This document shows, one piece after another, positions 16,670 through 25,825 of a stretch of 64,000 nt of DNA. Made by a program: the position numbers and the translations under genes. The stretch is from an uncultured Muribaculaceae bacterium (lineage in GTDB: Bacteria; Bacteroidota; Bacteroidia; Bacteroidales; Muribaculaceae). The DNA lies in the NCBI GenBank assembly GCA_910585755.1, contig CAJUFH010000009.1, forward strand, positions 1-64,000. The letters are read 5' to 3'. Within the stretch, counting starts at the first letter, position 1. Each line of letters begins with the position of its first letter. The notes under the pieces were generated by a model that was not told where the DNA came from, ran no database searches, and saw nothing but the letters and a program-made list of their open reading frames with translations.

Positions 16670-17407
16670 ATGAAGACTTTACGTAATATCGCGGTAGCGG
16701 CTCTGGCCTCTGTCGCATCGGTGGCGGCTTCGGGGGCATCCCTGGCGGTTGACAATCCCGACAACAAGGCGTATCTCGGCGTGCGCGCCGCGGTCGACAT
16801 CAGTTCCGCCGCCAACGGAGGAGCCTATTACAGCAGCAAGGCCGGTTTCAGTATCGGCGGCATCTACAACCTCCCGATTGTAGCCAACTTCTACTTCGAG
16901 CCGGGGCTGTCGATTTTCTATGACACATTCGGAACGATGCATTTCCAGTCGGAGGAGATTATGCCTGCTCCCAATCCGGACGCGATTACTGCCGCAGAGC
17001 CTGAGGAGCCGGAAGAAGTCTTTTACAAGGTCGACGGGTCGATGCGCAACCTCGGTTTCCGTGTGCCGTTGAAGTTCGGCTATCATTTCGACTTCGCCGA
17101 GGACCTCAAGGTACACGTTTTTACCGGTCCGCAGGTCAATCTCAACCTCATGGCGCGCTACCATCAGGGGGCATATATCACACCCTCCGGCCATCGCGTC
17201 GCTTCCCATTCCGAGAGCATCTTCGGCACGGGCGGCTTCAAGCATGTCGATTTGCAATGGAACTTCGGTGTCGGCCTGCAATATGACGACTACTATGTCG
17301 CGGTAGAAGGCTCGCTCGGCATCACCCGCATGAAGGACCAGGCAGACTACCTCCAGCGCAACCTCCGCCGCGACCTCTTCACCATCACCCTCGGCTACAA
17401 CTTCTGA
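16670..17407 (+). CDS. Outer-membrane beta-barrel protein (porin-like family)
   Basis: A 245-residue exported barrel with a signal peptide (MKTLRNIAVAALASVASVA) and strands such as FYFEPGLSIFYDTFG and RVPLKFGYHF. It ends in LFTITLGYNF with a terminal Phe, typical of outer-membrane insertion signals. It resembles the PorT/OMP_b-brl_2 group rather than the two upstream paralogues. ATG 16670 was chosen because the signal peptide starts there. It is last in the four-gene cluster and is followed by a terminator. Confidence 0.75.
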   Translation: MKTLRNIAVAALASVASVAASGASLAVDNPDNKAYLGVRAAVDISSAANGGAYYSSKAGFSIGGIYNLPIVANFYFEPGLSIFYDTFGTMHFQSEEIMPAPNPDAITAAEPEEPEEVFYKVDGSMRNLGFRVPLKFGYHFDFAEDLKVHVFTGPQVNLNLMARYHQGAYITPSGHRVASHSESIFGTGGFKHVDLQWNFGVGLQYDDYYVAVEGSLGITRMKDQADYLQRNLRRDLFTITLGYNF

Positions 17408-17434
17408 TATTTTCGCAATATCTAATAACGTTAA

Positions 17435-17476
17435 TAGCCCCTCCATATGCCGCATGAATGGCTGTTGGAGGGGCTA
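17435..17476. terminator. Terminator between convergent units
   Basis: A perfect 11-bp stem (TAGCCCCTCCA with TGGAGGGGCTA) with a 20-base loop, between the envelope cluster and the leftward DUF4923 gene. No long T run is present on either side. Confidence 0.6.
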
Positions 17477-17516
17477 CTGACATATCAGGTCTTTGATCCG
17501 CTGAAGGGTGTGGGGA

Positions 17517-18179
17517 TTATTTGGTTTTGGCGAGTTCGAAACCGCAGTTGAGGCCGTCGTACTGGTTCAGGAGGTTCGACATGGCCTGGAGGGAGGACTG
17601 GCCGCTTACCTTGGCGATAGTCGAAACGAGGGTTATCAGCTTGCTGGCGTCGAAGGTGAGGGTCATGGTGTTGATTTGTTTCTCGACGTGTCCCTTCATT
17701 TTGCCGATGGGGATGCGGCCGACGGTAAAGTTGAACCAGAAGGCTCCGTCGGGGTTCTTGGCGTTGGCTACCTCGTATGTGCCCTTGAGGGTTACGCGGT
17801 TTAGCTTGAACTCGAAAGTCTTGTCGTCGTTGAACACGCAGGTCATCTTGTCGATACCTACTTTTTTGTAGTAGGGCGCGATTTTGTCGGCAATCACGCC
17901 GGCGGCAGCGGCGCCTCCGGCTTTTTCCAGGAAGTTGCCACCCTGGAAAGCTACCGCGGGCCCGGAGTATTTCCAGGAGCCGACGAGGTCTTTCTCAGTG
18001 ATTTTGCTGTTTGAGAGGAGCCCTTTTACCAGCCCTTCGAGGCCGGAGGCTGCGGTGCTTTGCGCTCCTTCCGAGGATGCGGCGCTGCCGAGCCCTTTGA
18101 GCAGGTCGGTAATGTCGGCGCTGGCGTTGAACGAGCCGAGGCTGAACGCGGCAATCAATGCGATGAATATTTTCTTCAT
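17517..18179 (-). CDS. DUF4923 family exported protein
   Basis: A 220-residue protein with a signal peptide (MKKIFIALIAAFSLGSFNASA). The mature part matches the DUF4923 lipocalin-like family of Bacteroidales: LVGSWKYSGPAVAFQ near residue 65, FNDDKTFEFKLN near 115 and GTYEVANA near 132. It is predicted to be periplasmic or outer-membrane-associated with unknown ligand. It follows the TM2 gene by 14 bases on the same strand. Confidence 0.85.
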   Translation of the reverse strand: MKKIFIALIAAFSLGSFNASADITDLLKGLGSAASSEGAQSTAASGLEGLVKGLLSNSKITEKDLVGSWKYSGPAVAFQGGNFLEKAGGAAAAGVIADKIAPYYKKVGIDKMTCVFNDDKTFEFKLNRVTLKGTYEVANAKNPDGAFWFNFTVGRIPIGKMKGHVEKQINTMTLTFDASKLITLVSTIAKVSGQSSLQAMSNLLNQYDGLNCGFELAKTK

Positions 18180-18193
18180 GATGTCTGGTTGTT

Positions 18194-18544
18194 TCAGAAC
18201 AGGGGGAAGGTGGAGTTGGAAGCCACGAATTTGTAGTAGAACTCCTCGTTGGACTGGTTCCAGAGGATTATGATGCCCTGGAGGAGGGGGATGATTGCCC
18301 AGGCGCCGCAGGTGATAAGCGTCAGCAGGATAGTGATGATGCCTCCGGCTGCTTTTCCGGCGTAGAAATAGTGGAGACCGATTGAGCCGAGCACGAGGGC
18401 GAGGAGGCAGAAGATGCCGCGGCTTTTCCCTGTCGGGCCGCAGTTGAAGGGGTTGTTGAAGGCGGAGTCAGCGTAAGGCTGGGGCTGACCGTAAGGCTGC
18501 TGCCCGTAGTTGGGCTGGCCGTAGTTTTGCTGTTGATAATCCAT
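18194..18544 (-). CDS. TM2 domain membrane protein
   Basis: A 116-residue protein. The first 35 residues are a Gln/Tyr/Pro-rich low-complexity tail (repeats of the GQPNYGQQPYG type). A TM2 domain follows with two helices: FCLLALVLGSIGLHYFYAGK (about 45-64) and the GIITILLTLITCGAWAIIPL segment. TM2 proteins are small inner-membrane proteins of unclear function. Confidence 0.88.
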   Translation of the reverse strand: MDYQQQNYGQPNYGQQPYGQPQPYADSAFNNPFNCGPTGKSRGIFCLLALVLGSIGLHYFYAGKAAGGIITILLTLITCGAWAIIPLLQGIIILWNQSNEEFYYKFVASNSTFPLF

Positions 18545-18586
18545 AGTGAATATAGAGATTATAAATATATTTGATGTTTGACGCGT

Positions 18587-19357
18587 TCAAAGGCCGAAAA
18601 GTTGCAAGGCGTTGCGGGTTGTCGTTTCAGCGACTGTTTCAAGCGGGATTCCTGTCGATTCGGCTATGTGGCGGGCGATGTCGGGAATGTAGGCTGAGGT
18701 GTTCTGCTTTCCGCGATGCGGTACGGGGGCGAGCCATGGCGCGTCGGTTTCCAGCAGAATCCTGTCGAGGCCGATTTCCGGGAGCACGTCGCGGATTTTG
18801 GCGTTCTTGAAAGTGACGATTCCGTTTATGCCGAAAAAGGAGTCCGGGGAAATCTCTCTTATCCGGGCGACGTCGTCCGCGGTCCCGGTAAAGCTGTGGA
18901 AGACGTTCCGGGGAATCGCGGGAAGCGCCGAGAGCACATCGAGCACTTCCGAAAGCCCTTCGCGGCAGTGGATGATTACGGGAAGATCCAGCTCCAAGGC
19001 CAACTCGCACTGGCGGCGGAATACCCGCAACTGCTCGTCGCGCCGCGAGGTGTCCCAGTAGAGGTCGATGCCGATTTCGCCGACGGCTACATATTTGCCG
19101 CGGTTTTCGCGGAGCTCCTTTTCGACCGCTGCGACATCCGCGTCGGGGTCGTCGCCAAGTTCGGTCGGGTGTACCCCCGCTCCGAGAAACACCGTGCCGG
19201 GGAATCGCGCGGCGAGCGCTTTCCGCGGCTCGAAGTCCGACGGCTCGGTACCCGGGAACACCAGCCGGGTCACTCCCGCTTCCACGGCCTTGCGAATCTC
19301 GGCCGCCGGGTCGGGGAACTCGGCCATATAGATATGCGTGTGGGTGTCTACGAACAT
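18587..19357 (-). CDS. tatD: TatD family metal-dependent hydrolase
   Basis: A 256-residue TIM-barrel metallo-hydrolase, probably a 3'-5' nuclease acting on DNA or RNA ends. Hallmarks are DTHTHIY at residue 4 (HxH metal site), GEIGIDLYWD near 90, VIIHCRE near 125, FHSFTG near 150 and LLETDAPWL near 200. I started at ATG 19357; the open frame extends further but would overlap the polyprenyl synthase. It lies 10 bases downstream of that gene. Confidence 0.93.
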   Translation of the reverse strand: MFVDTHTHIYMAEFPDPAAEIRKAVEAGVTRLVFPGTEPSDFEPRKALAARFPGTVFLGAGVHPTELGDDPDADVAAVEKELRENRGKYVAVGEIGIDLYWDTSRRDEQLRVFRRQCELALELDLPVIIHCREGLSEVLDVLSALPAIPRNVFHSFTGTADDVARIREISPDSFFGINGIVTFKNAKIRDVLPEIGLDRILLETDAPWLAPVPHRGKQNTSAYIPDIARHIAESTGIPLETVAETTTRNALQLFGL

Positions 19358-19367
19358 ATCGGGCTCG

Positions 19368-20327
19368 TCAGTTGGCGCGGTCAGCCGCCTTGCGGGCGAG
19401 CGAGGTGAAGTATTCGCGGGCGGCCGCGGGGATGTCGGTTCCGGCGAGTGCGTCGACAGCCTCCTCTGTATAGCGCTCAATCAGGCGCCTCGACTCGTCG
19501 GCGAGGGAGAGGGAGTCGTAGATTTCCGTGATTTCGCGGATTTTCAGGTAGTCGGTGAGCTTCTTGTCGAGCACCTGGCGCATGCGCTGCGGCTCGCGCT
19601 CCATAGCGTTGATCCAGAGCCACGTCTTCTTTTCGTTTATGATGTCGCCGCCGATTTCCTTGCCAAAGAGGGCGGGGTCGCCGTAGGTGTCGAGCAGGTC
19701 GTCTTTCAACTGGAATGCGAGGCCGAGCAGCTCGCCGTAGCGGTACATCGCCTTCTGGCTCTCCTCCGAGGCTCCGGCCAGGAGCGCCCCCATCCGGCAT
19801 GCGCAAGCGAGAAGCACTGAGGTCTTCAGACGTATCATCTCGATATACTCCTCGACAGTCACGTCCCCGCGGTCCTCGAAGTCCATGTCGAGCTGCTGCC
19901 CGGCGTAAACCTCCATGGCGGTTGTGTTGAACAGTTCCATAACCGCGGGAAGCAGCGATTCGGGAGCCTTGGCCATAAGCTGCGTTGCCATTGTCAGCAT
20001 CGCGTCGCCGGAAAGAATCGCTACAGATGCGTTCCAGCGGCGGTGGACCGCTGGGCGGCCGCGGCGCACGTCGGCGTTGTCCATCACGTCGTCGTGAAGC
20101 AGCGTGAAGTTATGGAACACCTCAATGCCGAGCGCCTGGTCGATGGCCTTTTCCGGCTCCAGCCCGAAGGCTTTCGCGGCGGCTAACAGGAGCACGGGGC
20201 GCAGGCGTTTTCCCCCGCCGCTGAGGGTGTATGCTATCGGAGCGAAAAGTGTCGCCGGGGTCTTCGACTCGGTAAGCGAGGGGAGCTTTTGCTCGACCAT
20301 TTCGGCGAAAATATCGGTAGAAAACAT
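19368..20327 (-). CDS. Polyprenyl (isoprenyl) diphosphate synthase
   Basis: It builds linear isoprenyl diphosphates for quinone or cell-wall carriers. The 319-residue protein has both Asp-rich motifs, HDDVMDNADVRRGRP (first DDxxD) and QLKDDLLDTYGD (second), plus GGGKRLRPVLLL near residue 40. The start ATG 20327 lies downstream of a -7 box (20349-20356); an in-frame TTG at 20351 falls inside that box and cannot be the start. Product chain length cannot be fixed from sequence. Confidence 0.9.
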   Translation of the reverse strand: MFSTDIFAEMVEQKLPSLTESKTPATLFAPIAYTLSGGGKRLRPVLLLAAAKAFGLEPEKAIDQALGIEVFHNFTLLHDDVMDNADVRRGRPAVHRRWNASVAILSGDAMLTMATQLMAKAPESLLPAVMELFNTTAMEVYAGQQLDMDFEDRGDVTVEEYIEMIRLKTSVLLACACRMGALLAGASEESQKAMYRYGELLGLAFQLKDDLLDTYGDPALFGKEIGGDIINEKKTWLWINAMEREPQRMRQVLDKKLTDYLKIREITEIYDSLSLADESRRLIERYTEEAVDALAGTDIPAAAREYFTSLARKAADRAN

Positions 20328-20348
20328 CTTGTCAGTAACTTTTAACTG

Positions 20349-20386
20349 CAAAGATAGGCAAATCCGGGCTATTATGACTAATTTTG
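20349..20386. promoter_or_regulatory. Divergent promoters: polyprenyl synthase / DUF4250-uvrD
   Basis: On the minus strand TATCTTTG (20349-20356) faces the polyprenyl synthase. On the plus strand TAATTTTG (20379-20386) faces the DUF4250 gene. Both are exact TAnnTTTG boxes, with their ends 22 bases apart, so their RNA polymerase sites overlap. Neither has a clear TTTG at -33. Confidence 0.6.
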
Positions 20387-20414
20387 TACCTAAAAAACCA
20401 ATTAGCCGCTCAAC

Positions 20415-20591
20415 ATGGATTTGCCCAACAACCCGGTGATGCTCCTGAGCACCATCAATATGAAACTGCGCGACACCTACAAGTCGCTTGACGAGCTGTG
20501 CGACGACCTGCAGCTCGACAAAGCCGCCCTTTGCGAAAAGCTGGCGGCAATCGGGTATTCGTATGACCCCGCGGCCAACCGATTCTATTGA
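20415..20591 (+). CDS. DUF4250 domain small protein
   Basis: A 58-residue protein, MDLPNNPVMLLSTINMKLRD at its start and YDPAANRFY at its end, matching DUF4250. The middle (SLDELCDDLQLDKAALCEKL) looks like a small helical unit resembling a helix-turn-helix, but no function is established. It starts 29 bases after a good -7 box and ends 7 bases before the helicase ATG, so it is the first gene of that operon. Confidence 0.8.
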   Translation: MDLPNNPVMLLSTINMKLRDTYKSLDELCDDLQLDKAALCEKLAAIGYSYDPAANRFY

Positions 20592-20598
20592 ACCGAGT

Positions 20599-22953
20599 AT
20601 GGAAGATTACCTCCAGCAGCTTAACCGGCAGCAGCGCGAGGCCGTCACCTATATGGACGGCCCGCAGCTCGTCATCGCCGGGGCGGGTTCCGGCAAGACC
20701 CGCGTGCTGACCTACAAGATAGTCCACCTCCTGGCCCACGGCTATGAGCCTTACCGCATCATGGCCCTGACGTTCACGAACAAGGCGGCGCGCGAGATGC
20801 GCGAGCGTATCTGCAAGCTGGCCGGCCCGACGGTTGCCGGACGGTTGTGGATGGGCACGTTCCACAGCATTTTCGGCCGTATGCTGCGGCAGAACGCCGA
20901 GCGCATCGGGTTCAAGCCGAATTTCACGATTTACGACACGGCGGACTCCAAGGCCCTCGTCAAGACAATAATAAAGGAGATGAACCTCGACGACAAGGTC
21001 TACAAGCCGTCGACGGTGCTTTCCGCGATTTCGATGGCGAAGAACGCGCTGATTTCCCCGCTGCAATACGCATCCGACAAGGACCTGATGGAGGTCGACC
21101 GCCGGGCGCGCCGCCCGCTGACGTGGGAAATCTACAAGGCGTACCGCCACCGCTGCTTCGTGGCAGGGGCGATGGACTTCGACGACCTCCTGTTTTATAC
21201 CAACGTGCTCCTCCGCGAGAATCCCGATGTCAGGAACCATTACAGGGGATTCTTCCGCTATGTGCTTGTCGACGAGTACCAGGATACGAATTTCGCCCAG
21301 CACTGCATCGTCTCGGAGCTGTGCCGGGAGTCGAACGCGCTGACGATGGTCGGGGACGACGCGCAGAGTATCTACTCGTTCCGCGGCGCCAATATCAAGA
21401 ACATCCTGAACCTGCGCAACGCGTACCCCAACCTGCGCGTCTTCAAGCTCGAGCAGAACTACCGCTCGACGCAGAATATCGTCAACGCCGCCAACTCGCT
21501 GATTGCCAAGAACAGCGAGCAAATTCGCAAGGAGGTGTTCTCGGAAAACGAGGCGGGGGAGCGCATCGAGGTGCTCCACTGCCATACGGAGTTCGAGGAG
21601 GCGACGCTCGTGGCCTCGCGCATACGCCAGGTGAAGATGCGCTCCAAGGACAGCTACGACGAGTTCGCCGTTCTCTACCGCACGAACGCGCAGAGCCGCC
21701 GCCTGGAGGAGTCGCTCCGCAAGGACGGCATCCATTACCGGATTTACGGGGGGCTCTCGTTTTACCAGCGGAAGGAAATCAAGGATGCGATCGCGTATTT
21801 CCGTCTGGCGGTCAACCCGGACGACGACGAGGCGCTCCGCCGCGTAATCAACTATCCGGCCCGCGGAATCGGCGACACGACGGTGAGCCGCGTGACCCGC
21901 GCCGCGATGGACGGGAATGTCAGCATCTGGACGGCGATTTCCGATCCGGCCGCGTATCCCTCAGGCTGCAACTCGGCGGCGTTAAAGAAGCTCGCCGGGT
22001 TCGAGGAGATGATCCGGGAGTTCAACGTACTGAACTCGCAGGGGGTGAACGCCTACGAGCTCGCGTCGCAGGTGTTCTCCCGGACGCGTATCCTGGCGTG
22101 TCTCGTCAGCGACACCACCCCGGAAAGTATCTCGCAGCAGGAGAACCTCGAGGAGCTTTTGCAGAGCGTCCGCGAGTTTGTCGACGAGGCTGCCGAGGAG
22201 GGGCGCGAGGATGAGATGACGATGTCGCATTTTCTCGCGCAGGCGTCACTCGCGACCGACATGGACCGCCAGGAGAACGCCGACGAGCCTGCCGTGACCC
22301 TGATGACCGCCCATGCGGCCAAGGGCCTGGAATTTAACAATGTGTTCGTGGTCGGAGTGGAGGAGGACCTTTTCCCCTCGGCCATGTCGCAGGGGTCTCT
22401 CAGCGAAATCGAGGAGGAGCGCCGTCTGCTCTACGTCGCGATTACCCGCGCCCGCCGTTTCTGCATGATCACATATGCCGGGTCGCGGTTCCGCAACGGA
22501 CAGCCGGTCATATGCCAGATGTCGCGCTTCATCCGCGACATTGATCCGAAGTATCTGAAACTGATGCAGGGTACTTCGATAGACGATACCTCCCGCCGGG
22601 GCCACGACCCGTACGCCTCCTACCGCGACTCGTTCCATTCGCCGGCGGCGACGCTCGGAATTATCGACCCGTCGCCAAAGCGGCCCGAACAGCGCTCCAA
22701 CTGGCAGCGCCGCGAGGAGACCCGCAAGATTCCGGCCCCGGCTCCCGCTGTCTCGGCATCCGGATGCTCGGTACACGGAATCTCGGAAGTGCGCCCGGGG
22801 ATGTCGATAGTCCACGAGCGGTTCGGCTCGGGCCGTATAGTCGACGTGCTCGACGACCCGACCGGCCCGAAAATCGTAGTGCGCTTCGCCGGAGCCGAGC
22901 AGCGCACCCTTATGCTTAAATACGCCCGTTTCAAAATAGAACCGCAAGAATGA
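20599..22953 (+). CDS. UvrD/PcrA-type ATP-dependent 3'-5' DNA helicase
   Basis: A 784-residue superfamily 1A helicase for repair and replication. It carries the Q-motif LNRQQREAV, Walker A AGAGSGKT (about residues 29-36), motif Ia LTFTNKAAREM, motif II VDEYQDTN, motif III GDDAQSIYSFRGA, motif IV EQNYRS, motif V TAHAAKGLEF and motif VI YVAITRAR. The last 60 residues (GMSIVHERFGSGRIVDV) match the PcrA/UvrD C-terminal tudor-like domain. I chose ATG 20599 because the family N-terminus MEDYLQQLN starts there. It overlaps nspC by 4 bases. Confidence 0.95.
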   Translation: MEDYLQQLNRQQREAVTYMDGPQLVIAGAGSGKTRVLTYKIVHLLAHGYEPYRIMALTFTNKAAREMRERICKLAGPTVAGRLWMGTFHSIFGRMLRQNAERIGFKPNFTIYDTADSKALVKTIIKEMNLDDKVYKPSTVLSAISMAKNALISPLQYASDKDLMEVDRRARRPLTWEIYKAYRHRCFVAGAMDFDDLLFYTNVLLRENPDVRNHYRGFFRYVLVDEYQDTNFAQHCIVSELCRESNALTMVGDDAQSIYSFRGANIKNILNLRNAYPNLRVFKLEQNYRSTQNIVNAANSLIAKNSEQIRKEVFSENEAGERIEVLHCHTEFEEATLVASRIRQVKMRSKDSYDEFAVLYRTNAQSRRLEESLRKDGIHYRIYGGLSFYQRKEIKDAIAYFRLAVNPDDDEALRRVINYPARGIGDTTVSRVTRAAMDGNVSIWTAISDPAAYPSGCNSAALKKLAGFEEMIREFNVLNSQGVNAYELASQVFSRTRILACLVSDTTPESISQQENLEELLQSVREFVDEAAEEGREDEMTMSHFLAQASLATDMDRQENADEPAVTLMTAHAAKGLEFNNVFVVGVEEDLFPSAMSQGSLSEIEEERRLLYVAITRARRFCMITYAGSRFRNGQPVICQMSRFIRDIDPKYLKLMQGTSIDDTSRRGHDPYASYRDSFHSPAATLGIIDPSPKRPEQRSNWQRREETRKIPAPAPAVSASGCSVHGISEVRPGMSIVHERFGSGRIVDVLDDPTGPKIVVRFAGAEQRTLMLKYARFKIEPQE

Positions 22954-24101
22954 CACCCAACGAATTTCCCACTCCTTATTATATCGTCTACGAGGAGCGT
23001 CTGCGCCGCAACCTCGACCTGATTTCCTCTGTCGCCCGCGAAGCCGGGGTAGAGATTATTATGGCGTTCAAGGCCAACGCCCTCTGGAAGACTTTCGGGG
23101 TGATGCGCGAATACGGAGTGAAGTCTACCGCGTCGTCGCTGAACGAGCTGCGGCTCGGCAACGAGGAGCTGCGGTCTCTCGTCCATTCCTACTGCCCGGC
23201 CTACACTCCGGCCACTATCGGGGAATACCTCGCCGGAAGCAGCCATATAACCTTCAATTCCCTGGCGCAGTTCGAGCGTTTCCGCGGCGACGTCGAGGCC
23301 TTTAACGCCGCGGGGAAAGGCCACAGGGTCTCTCCGGGGTTGAGGGTGAACCCGCAGTGCTCCGTCATCGAGACCGACATATACAATCCGGCTCTTCCCG
23401 GCTCGCGTTTCGGGGCAACGGCCGATGAAATCGGGGTGACTGTTCCCGGCGGGCTTGAGGGGCTGCATTTCCACGCCCTTTGCGAGTCGACGAGCTACGA
23501 CCTGGAGAAGGTGCTCGCCGCGTTCGAGACGCAGTTCGGCCATCTGCTGCCTCAGATTAAGTGGGTTAACATGGGGGGCGGCCACCTGATGACCCGCGAG
23601 GGGTATGACACGAAGCATCTCGTCCGTCTCCTCCGCGGTTTCCGCGAGCGGCACCCGAACCTCCGGGTAATACTCGAACCGGGGAGCGCGTTTACCTGGC
23701 GCACGGGCGACCTGGTTGCTTCCGTCGTCGACGTTGTCGAGAACCAGGGTGTCAGGACGGCCATAATTGACGCGTCGTTCGCCTGCCATATGCCCGACTG
23801 CCTCGAAATGCCGTACCAGCCCGCGGTCAGCGAGAGCGTGGAGAAGGCTCCCGGGCTTGCGCCGTACCGCCTCGGGGGTAATTCCTGCCTGAGCGGCGAC
23901 TTCATGGGGGACTGGTATTTCCCCGCGCCGCTCAAGGAGGGTGACCGCCTGACCTTCGAGGATATGAACCACTATACCACCGTGAAAACCAATATGTTCA
24001 ACGGCATACAGCATCCGGCGATCATTTACCGCCGCCTCGACGGCTCAACGGAAATGCTACGTGAATATACTTACGAAGATTACAAATCGCGTATGGATTG
24101 A
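22950..24101 (+). CDS. nspC: Carboxynorspermidine decarboxylase
   Basis: A PLP fold-type III enzyme that makes (nor)spermidine from its carboxy precursor in the alternative polyamine pathway. The 383 residues include the PLP lysine Lys41 in IIMAFKANALW, LRVNPQCS near 130, WVNMGGGHLM near 205, EPGSAF near 245 and the active-site Cys in CLSGDFMGDW near 312. The start overlaps the helicase stop (ATGA), and its own stop region overlaps the upstream part of the GH43 frame. The partner carboxynorspermidine dehydrogenase is not in the window. Confidence 0.93.
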   Translation: MTPNEFPTPYYIVYEERLRRNLDLISSVAREAGVEIIMAFKANALWKTFGVMREYGVKSTASSLNELRLGNEELRSLVHSYCPAYTPATIGEYLAGSSHITFNSLAQFERFRGDVEAFNAAGKGHRVSPGLRVNPQCSVIETDIYNPALPGSRFGATADEIGVTVPGGLEGLHFHALCESTSYDLEKVLAAFETQFGHLLPQIKWVNMGGGHLMTREGYDTKHLVRLLRGFRERHPNLRVILEPGSAFTWRTGDLVASVVDVVENQGVRTAIIDASFACHMPDCLEMPYQPAVSESVEKAPGLAPYRLGGNSCLSGDFMGDWYFPAPLKEGDRLTFEDMNHYTTVKTNMFNGIQHPAIIYRRLDGSTEMLREYTYEDYKSRMD

Positions 24102-24139
24102 AAATAGCCGGCGCAACGCATACCTATGACATGTCACTT

Positions 24140-25819
24140 ATGAAAACGACACTTTCGCTTGCCGCGGCTTTGCTATGCGCGGCAACCGCCTCAGGCACCG
24201 AGGCCCGGTTCTCCCATTTCAGCTATCGGGGCGATGATGACTATTGCCGCGAGGAGCTTACCGGGTCGGGCGAATATTACAACCCGGTCATAAGCGGATG
24301 GGCTTCCGACCCGAGCGTAACCCGCAAAGGGGAGGATTACTGGCTCGTGACATCGACGTTCGGATATTTTCCAGGGGTGCCTTTATATCATTCCCGCGAC
24401 CTGGTGTCGTGGGAGCATGTCGGCAACATCCTCTCGCGTCCCGGACAGCTTCCGCCGCTCGACGGGCTTTCCCTTGACAAGGGTGGAATTTACGCTCCGG
24501 CGATTACCTACAACCCGCATACCGACCTTTTCTATATGATTACCACCTGCGTAAACAACGGAAAGGGTAAGGATGGGGGCTCGGTCAATTTCTACGTTAC
24601 GGCCAAAGACCCGGCGGGGGAGTGGAGCGATCCTGTCGTGCTTGACGGGATGACGGGAATCGACCCTTCGTTCTTTTTCGACGAGGACGGGAGCGGATAT
24701 ATCGTTTACAAGTCGGGCGAACATTCGCCGGTAAAATGGAGCAACCACCGCGCTCTCAGCATCGTCCGTTTCGACGCGGCTACCGGGAAGACTGTCGGAG
24801 AGCCGCTGCCTTTCCGCGAAAAGGGGGTCGGGCCGGAAGAGCGCCTGGAGCGCGACGAGGGTCCTCATATCTTCAAGGCCAAAGGGAAATACTACCTTAT
24901 CGCCGCCGAGGGTGGCACGGGTATCAACCATTCCGAGATTGTCTACAAGGCGGATTCCGTCATGGGGCCTTATGAGCGCTGGGGGCGTAACCCGATGCTT
25001 ACCCAGCGGCTTCTGAAACCGAACCGGAAGAATCCGGTTACCTGCGCGGGGCATGTCGATGTGGTCGAGACCCCGCGGGGCGACTGGTACGCCGTGTTCC
25101 TGGGTTGCCGCCCCTGGAACGACGGGGAAGACCAGCTCGGCCGCGAGACGTTCCTTATGCCGGTCGAATGGAGCGCCGACAGCTTCCCGCGGATAATCCA
25201 CAACTTCAAGGACACCGTGGCCCTGTGGTCGCGGATTCCCGGACTTGACGCTCCGCAGCGTCAGGGACAGGCCGGGAATTTCGGCTGGACCGACCGTTTC
25301 GACAGCGACCGGCTCGCGCCCCGCTGGATGTCGCTCCACGGCAGCGCGGCGGATTTCTATAAGACCGGCGACGGACTTTCGATGGAGTGCGCGCCCATTG
25401 ACCCGCGCACATCCGGCACCCCGGCGTATGTCGGGTGCCGCATACAGCATCACAAGTTTTCCGCCGAAACCGAAGTTTCCCTCAACCCGAAATGTAACGA
25501 GGCGGCGGGGATGCTGCTTGTGAAAAACGAGCAGCGGCAGTATTTTCTCGCTGTCCGCGAGGGGGAGGTCGCGTTGCTCCTTCTCGGTAAGGGAAAGGCC
25601 GAGGTTTTAGCCTCGGCCAAAACAGAGACCGACGGCGGAAAGCCGGTCGGTCTCAAGGCTGTATCGAAAGGTACGACTTACGATTTTTACTACCGCGACG
25701 CGTCCTCTGATGGATGGCGGCTCCTCACTGCCGACGTACCCGCCGCCCACATCGCCTCGCAAAGAGGCGGCTTCACCGGCTCGACCATCGGCCTGGCTGC
25801 CACCAGCGCGCCACTATAA
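24140..25819 (+). CDS. Secreted glycoside hydrolase family 43 protein
   Basis: A 559-residue exported glycosidase, probably acting on arabinosides or xylosides. A signal peptide (MKTTLSLAAALLCAATASG) starts at ATG 24140; ATGs at 24131 and 24098 are possible but weaker. The five-bladed domain shows the catalytic triad context: general base Asp in WASDPSVT (near residue 50), the modulator Asp in TGIDPSFFFDEDG and the general acid Glu in DEGPHIFKAKGKYYLI. The C-terminal 180 residues form a beta-sandwich of the kind often fused to GH43. It is convergent with a sulfatase. Confidence 0.88.
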   Translation: MKTTLSLAAALLCAATASGTEARFSHFSYRGDDDYCREELTGSGEYYNPVISGWASDPSVTRKGEDYWLVTSTFGYFPGVPLYHSRDLVSWEHVGNILSRPGQLPPLDGLSLDKGGIYAPAITYNPHTDLFYMITTCVNNGKGKDGGSVNFYVTAKDPAGEWSDPVVLDGMTGIDPSFFFDEDGSGYIVYKSGEHSPVKWSNHRALSIVRFDAATGKTVGEPLPFREKGVGPEERLERDEGPHIFKAKGKYYLIAAEGGTGINHSEIVYKADSVMGPYERWGRNPMLTQRLLKPNRKNPVTCAGHVDVVETPRGDWYAVFLGCRPWNDGEDQLGRETFLMPVEWSADSFPRIIHNFKDTVALWSRIPGLDAPQRQGQAGNFGWTDRFDSDRLAPRWMSLHGSAADFYKTGDGLSMECAPIDPRTSGTPAYVGCRIQHHKFSAETEVSLNPKCNEAAGMLLVKNEQRQYFLAVREGEVALLLLGKGKAEVLASAKTETDGGKPVGLKAVSKGTTYDFYYRDASSDGWRLLTADVPAAHIASQRGGFTGSTIGLAATSAPL

Positions 25820-25825
25820 TCACCT

